This document shows, one piece after another, positions 5,906 through 8,824 of a DNA stretch of 8,824 nt (position 1 is its first letter; the number at the start of each line of letters is the position of its first letter). The stretch spans positions 1 to 8,824 of the forward strand of contig USHZ01000081.1 of assembly GCA_900554595.1 (NCBI GenBank), written 5' to 3'. The DNA comes from an uncultured Collinsella sp. (GTDB taxonomy: Bacteria > Actinomycetota > Coriobacteriia > Coriobacteriales > Coriobacteriaceae). The notes beneath the pieces were generated by a model. The model did not search any database. It had not been told where the DNA came from and saw only the letters and a program-made list of their open reading frames with translations. Made by a program: the position numbers and the translations under genes.

Positions 5906-5971
5906 CTCCCCAGTTACCGCAGGAGGCCCTGGGGCCTCCGATGAGAGCAGTCCCAGCCGAGGCTATTCGTC
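5890..5971 (-). terminator. Stem-loop overlapping the phosphofructokinase stop codon, probable terminator
   Basis: GACGAATAGCCTCGGC (5890-5905) and GCCGAGGCTATTCGTC (5956-5971) form a perfect 16-bp inverted repeat. Read on the minus strand, the first arm contains the last two codons (Asp-Glu) and the TAG stop of phosphofructokinase; the second arm belongs to long repeat B and is followed by the T-rich TTCTTGC. An inner hairpin GGAGGCCC/GGGCCTCC is at 5922-5939. It probably ends transcription of the kinase gene, though the T tract is interrupted. Confidence 0.6.
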
Positions 5972-7042
5972 GCCGAAGCTGATGCCCAACGCCTTGGCCT
6001 CGCGCACCAGATCGCTCTGGGGATCGACATACTTGAGCTTGCCGGCGACCTCCTCGAGCGGCATGTGGCACATCTTGCCTTCACGCAGGGCAATCATGTA
6101 GCCAAACTCGCCGCGCAGGCAGCCAAGCGCTGCCTCGACGCCGCACTGGGTCGCAAAGATGCGGTCCTGGGCGTCGGGCTGACCGCCGCGCTGCGTGTGA
6201 CCGGGGATGGCGACGCGGGTCTCGCGACCGGTCTTGGCCTCGATCTCCTTGGCGATGTCGTAGACAATCGACGGGCTCGTACGCTCGGCGAGCTTCTTCT
6301 TGTACTCTTTCTTGGACAGTGCCGCGTCCTCCTTGGAGATAGCGCCCTCGGCGACGGCTACGATGGTAAAGCGGCTGCCGGTCTCCATGCGATGCTCAAT
6401 GGTCTTGATGACGTTATCCATGTCGTAGGGAATCTCGGGAATCAGGATGACGTCCGCGCCGCCCGCAACGCCGGCATACAGCGGGATCCAGCCAACTTTG
6501 TGTCCCATGATCTCGATAACAAACACGCGACCGTGGCTCGAAGCGGTGGTGTGGATGTCGTCGATGCACTTGGTGGCGACGTCGATGGCGCTCGTAAAGC
6601 CAAACGTCAACTCGGTGCCCCAGGTGTCGTTATCGATGGTCTTGGGCAGGGCGATAACGTTGAGGCCCTCTTCGCGCAGGCGGTTAGCGGTCTTGGTGGA
6701 GCCATTGCCGCCCAGCATAAACAGGGAGTCGAGCTGCAGCTTGTGATAGGTGTGGACCATTGCGGGCACCTTATCGACGCCATCTGCCTCGGGAGTATCC
6801 AGGCGCTTGAACGGCGTGCGGCTCGTGCCCAGGATGGTGCCGCCGCGGGTGAGGATGCCGCTAAAATCGGCGGGCGTCATGACGCGGAACCTGCTGTAGA
6901 TAAGGCCCTGGTAGCCGTCCTCAAAACCGTAGATCTCGATAGGTTCTTCGCTATTGGTCATGAGCGTTTTGACGATGCCGCGCATGGTGGCGTTGAGCGC
7001 CTGGCAGTCGCCGCCACTAGTAAGAAGACCGATCCTGAGCAT
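5963..7042 (-). CDS. pfkA: 6-phosphofructokinase, predicted ATP-dependent
   Basis: A 359-residue cytosolic glycolytic enzyme that phosphorylates fructose 6-phosphate to fructose 1,6-bisphosphate. The N-terminal nucleotide-binding loop is TSGGDCQALNA (8-18); GGNGS is at 111-115, PKTIDND with the catalytic Asp at about 137 is at 133-139, and MGHKVGW (179-185), IPEIP (about 201-205) and GHTQRGG (near 288) form the substrate site. By established work on the family, Gly in the GGxGS position favours ATP while Asp favours pyrophosphate; Gly is present here, combined with the Lys of PKTIDND, as in actinobacterial 'group III' enzymes. MGH replaces the common MGR. ATG at 7042-7040 is preceded by GGAAGG (7055-7050). 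The gene is monocistronic by spacing: 140 bases separate it from the upstream hydrolase gene. The stop codon lies inside a hairpin shared with long repeat B. Confidence 0.95.
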   Translation of the reverse strand: MLRIGLLTSGGDCQALNATMRGIVKTLMTNSEEPIEIYGFEDGYQGLIYSRFRVMTPADFSGILTRGGTILGTSRTPFKRLDTPEADGVDKVPAMVHTYHKLQLDSLFMLGGNGSTKTANRLREEGLNVIALPKTIDNDTWGTELTFGFTSAIDVATKCIDDIHTTASSHGRVFVIEIMGHKVGWIPLYAGVAGGADVILIPEIPYDMDNVIKTIEHRMETGSRFTIVAVAEGAISKEDAALSKKEYKKKLAERTSPSIVYDIAKEIEAKTGRETRVAIPGHTQRGGQPDAQDRIFATQCGVEAALGCLRGEFGYMIALREGKMCHMPLEEVAGKLKYVDPQSDLVREAKALGISFGDE

Positions 7043-7061
7043 GATGAATCCTTCCGGGCAA

Positions 7062-7067
7062 GTTATA
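7062..7067 (-). promoter_or_regulatory. Possible extended -10 box for phosphofructokinase
   Basis: On the minus strand TATAAC is preceded by TG one base upstream (ATGTTATAAC), as in an extended -10 element. No good -35 box sits at the usual distance. It would give a very short leader of about 13 bases before ATG 7042, so another start site further upstream is possible. Confidence 0.3.
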
Positions 7068-7079
7068 ACATGCGCATAA

Positions 7080-7115
7080 GTTTACCCCCGCACACTGTTG
7101 ATGCGGAGGTAAAAC
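7080..7115. promoter_or_regulatory. Inverted repeat between the hydrolase and phosphofructokinase genes
   Basis: GTTTACCCCCGCA (7080-7092) pairs with TGCGGAGGTAAAAC (7102-7115) through 12 base pairs with one mismatch and one bulge, around a 9-base loop. On the minus strand it lies 68 bases after the hydrolase stop and 38 bases before the kinase start, just upstream of the possible -10 box. It could end hydrolase transcription, though no T run follows, or serve as a protein-binding site for kinase control. Confidence 0.5.
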
Positions 7116-7182
7116 GTGTTAGCTCAAATGTATAGAAATGTAAGCAACGTCAGGCGAGCGTAAGGACGACGGGCCTGGCCCC

Positions 7183-8268
7183 TTACAGCGCAAAGGCGTC
7201 GACGTCACCCCAATGACGGCGCAGCGTGATGGCGGCAGCGGGCTCGGTGTTGTCAAAGACGACCGACCACTGCGTGTTGCTGGTGATGTCTTCCGGATTG
7301 GGCTCTTGCGCCGCAGCGCGTAGGGCCTTCCAAACGACCGCCTCATCTTGGGCGCCGGTATGGGCGTCGAGGACATCGGCGATGGCAATGGCACGTTCCT
7401 TGCCATGGCCCAGCTCGCCGTTCTTTTGGTTGGGAAGCATCTCGTCGCCATAGCAGGCGTAGAAGTTCGTAACCTGGCGTACAGGAGTCGCTTTGAAAGC
7501 ACGGTCTGGGTCGCGCGGATCCCACTCCACCACCTGCGCGTCACCGGCGGCGTCGTTGATAAAGAAGTGGTAATCGCGTCCGGCCATGGCGTGCATGTCG
7601 TAGGCAGAAAGCAGGTCGACGGCCTCCTGCGTGGTAGCCGCGCGGTCGAGCGCCAGGCGGATGGCGAGCGAAGTGTTGATGACGGGGCGCTGCGTGTCCT
7701 GGTCACAGGGTTTGGAATCCAGGGTGAGCACGGCAATGGACACGCCGCATTCGTTGACGCCGTCGAGCTGGGCAAACGGGCCCATGAGTGCGGCGGCACG
7801 TCCGGCGACGGAGTCAAGCGGAGTGTTATCGCCCAGGTTGTTGAGGGCCGCAAAGCCGATGGAGGCATAGCCGCCGCGCGGGTGGTTGCGCACCAGCAGC
7901 GCCGAGGTGTCGTCCTTAAAGTCGTAATTGCGACCGGTGCGCACGCGGCCTTCGGCATCTACGGCGACAAAAGCGCTGCAGGCAAACTGGGGCGCCTGGA
8001 CATGTGCCGGCACGCCGGGCAACACCTGCGCCACTACGGCATCGATGTAGGCCTGGTCGTCGCGCACGCCAGCGGCGATGATGCGGTCGAGGTCGTAGTC
8101 GTAAGCAATGTCGATTGCGTACAGGTCATAGCCATCCGCGTAGCCGGTCAAGCGTTTGACCGACGCGACGGACTTGACTTGCTTGCGGTAAACGATGCCG
8201 GTGGCAGCGGCAAGGCCGACGGCGGCTCCCGCGACACCGCAGGCGATGGCAATGTTACGTGGCTTCAT
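7183..8268 (-). CDS. Membrane-anchored linear amide C-N hydrolase (choloylglycine hydrolase / penicillin acylase-like, Ntn fold)
   Basis: A 361-residue protein. Residues about 5-27 (IAIACGVAGAAVGLAAATGI) form one hydrophobic segment, a signal anchor or signal peptide, so the enzyme domain should be outside the membrane. The catalytic region starts at QFACSAFVAV, with candidate nucleophile Cys97; GRNYDF gives Arg113 and Asp116, at the same +16 and +19 spacing as Cys2, Arg18 and Asp21 of conjugated bile acid hydrolase. Further family landmarks are DGVNECGVSIAVL, DYHFFINDAAGD, VTNFY (Asn) and KERAIAI (Arg). Members split amide bonds in bile salts, acyl-homoserine lactones, penicillins or N-acyl amines; the substrate cannot be read here. 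ATG 8268-8266 follows GAGGAG (8279-8274). Because the cysteine is internal, maturation by cleavage before Cys97 is expected. It is divergent from the aminopeptidase gene. Confidence 0.88.
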   Translation of the reverse strand: MKPRNIAIACGVAGAAVGLAAATGIVYRKQVKSVASVKRLTGYADGYDLYAIDIAYDYDLDRIIAAGVRDDQAYIDAVVAQVLPGVPAHVQAPQFACSAFVAVDAEGRVRTGRNYDFKDDTSALLVRNHPRGGYASIGFAALNNLGDNTPLDSVAGRAAALMGPFAQLDGVNECGVSIAVLTLDSKPCDQDTQRPVINTSLAIRLALDRAATTQEAVDLLSAYDMHAMAGRDYHFFINDAAGDAQVVEWDPRDPDRAFKATPVRQVTNFYACYGDEMLPNQKNGELGHGKERAIAIADVLDAHTGAQDEAVVWKALRAAAQEPNPEDITSNTQWSVVFDNTEPAAAITLRRHWGDVDAFAL

Positions 8269-8429
8269 GACGGCTCCTCTCGTCCTGTTAGCGCAATTGT
8301 CGCAAAAGGAGCACGGGCATGATGGCTCAACTTGGTGAGTGGCGCGGAATTAAGCACGGAATGAAGAGTGCGGCGCTGGCGTGGCGGGGTATGCTGGAGG
8401 GGACCATCAACCCAGCGAAAGGGGAGAGC
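8269..8429. promoter_or_regulatory. Divergent intergenic region between hydrolase and aminopeptidase genes
   Basis: These 161 bases must contain both outward promoters. Toward the hydrolase, the minus strand shows TTGCGACAATTGCG, with a repeated TTGCG and a CAATTG palindrome about 25 bases before its start. Toward the aminopeptidase, TATGCT at 8390-8395 is a weak -10 candidate without an obvious -35 box. Neither promoter assignment is strong. Confidence 0.35.
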
Positions 8430-8824
8430 ATGACGGATCAGGAAACGCCCGAGCGCGCGCACGTGACGGCCGACGATATCGAGGCCGCCAACGACCTTAT
8501 CGACTTTATCGAGGCATGCCCCAGCATGTTCCATACGGCGGCGACCATTATGGCCGAGCTCGACGAGGCGGGCTTTACCTACCTGCCCGAGAACGCGGCG
8601 TGGGACATCGAGCCGGGCGGGCGTTATTACACGCAGCGCAACACCTCGAGCGTTGTTGCCTTTAAGGTGGGCGAGGACCTGGCTGCTACGTGGGGCGAGG
8701 ACGGCGTTGCCGGCGACTATCATTTTCAGCTCACGGCGTCGCACAGCGATTCGCCGACGTTTAAGGTCAAGGCCGTGCCCGAGCTCGACGGCGCGGGCGA
8801 GACGCTGCGCCTGAACACCGAGGC
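8430..8824 (+). CDS. M18 family aminopeptidase, N-terminal part (3' end outside window)
   Basis: The frame is open from ATG 8430 to the window edge, giving 131 codons. ATG follows AAAGGGGAG (8418-8426), a strong ribosome-binding site. The start has the usual M18 pattern: LIDFIEACPSMFHTAATIMA (about residues 23-42), then AGFTYL, AWDIEPGGRYYTQRN (about 57-71) and SSVVAFKVG. TASHSDSPTFKVK at about 103-115 contains His105, a metal ligand, and Asp107, matching the A-H-[ST]-D-S-P motif of the family. These are dodecameric, metal-dependent cytosolic aminopeptidases that release N-terminal, often acidic, residues from peptides. The remaining metal ligands and the lid domain lie outside the window. 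The dinuclear metal chemistry is known for the family; the residue preference here is inference. Confidence 0.92.
   Translation, partial: MTDQETPERAHVTADDIEAANDLIDFIEACPSMFHTAATIMAELDEAGFTYLPENAAWDIEPGGRYYTQRNTSSVVAFKVGEDLAATWGEDGVAGDYHFQLTASHSDSPTFKVKAVPELDGAGETLRLNTE

Noticed and set aside
5562..6101. Plus-strand open frame of about 179 codons across repeat B
   Set aside because: Covers a non-coding repeat and then the antisense of the kinase 3' end; the matching frame in copy A is not kept at the same length.
6065..7135. Long plus-strand open frame (about 356 codons) across the kinase region
   Set aside because: It is the complement of the phosphofructokinase gene, whose motifs are unmistakable on the minus strand. 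G/C-rich DNA leaves the opposite frame open by chance, and its translation is low-complexity Ala/Gly/Val/Asp.
7119..7958. Minus-strand open frame of about 279 codons overlapping the amide hydrolase
   Set aside because: It is a different frame on the same strand as the hydrolase, rich in Pro, Ser, Thr and Arg with no family motif, and has no ribosome-binding site.
7348..8322. Plus-strand open frame of about 324 codons opposite the hydrolase
   Set aside because: Antisense shadow of the hydrolase gene, which carries a full catalytic residue set and a clear start.
8265..8744. Minus-strand open frame of about 159 codons opposite the aminopeptidase
   Set aside because: Overlaps the M18 gene, which has a strong ribosome-binding site and the conserved HSDSP motif.

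Overview
The window looks like a chromosomal segment from a high-GC Gram-positive gut bacterium of the Coriobacteriia, most likely Collinsella or a close relative. This is inference from G/C-rich third codon positions, the protein families present and the style of the intergenic DNA; no taxonomic marker gene is present. Six coding regions are supported: the tail of an ABC-transporter ATPase, a large FtsX/MacB-type permease, an XRE-type regulator fused to a four-helix membrane domain, a small uncharacterised cytosolic protein, a 6-phosphofructokinase, a membrane-anchored Ntn-type linear amide hydrolase, plus the start of an M18 aminopeptidase running off the right edge.

Layout. Positions 1-2921 (+) hold an ABC export operon: the ATPase tail overlaps or abuts the permease. 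Positions 2920-5971 form a repeat-rich, poorly conserved-looking island lying between two convergent genes (permease on +, phosphofructokinase on -). It contains two direct copies of a ~370-bp non-coding repeat (2936-3301 and 5534-5905), a ~190-nt near-palindrome (3271-3460), two small hairpin elements sharing the motif GTTGCGGTGAAATA that bracket the XRE gene (3475-3543 and 4696-4761), a further inverted repeat (4821-4968), the XRE-membrane gene (3726-4646) and the small gene (5096-5416). Positions 5963-7042 (-) are phosphofructokinase, 7183-8268 (-) the amide hydrolase, and 8430 onward (+) the aminopeptidase, divergent from the hydrolase.

How the parts relate. The first two genes make one transporter. 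Phosphofructokinase is a housekeeping glycolytic gene with its own likely promoter. The hydrolase and aminopeptidase are divergent and need not be functionally linked, although both attack amide bonds. The most unusual content is the island: the outer ends of the two long repeats pair with sequence that contains the stop codons of the flanking permease and kinase genes, so the repeats both delimit the island and seem to supply the transcription terminators of the flanking genes. Direct copies on each side make the ~3-kb segment a candidate for loss or gain by homologous recombination.
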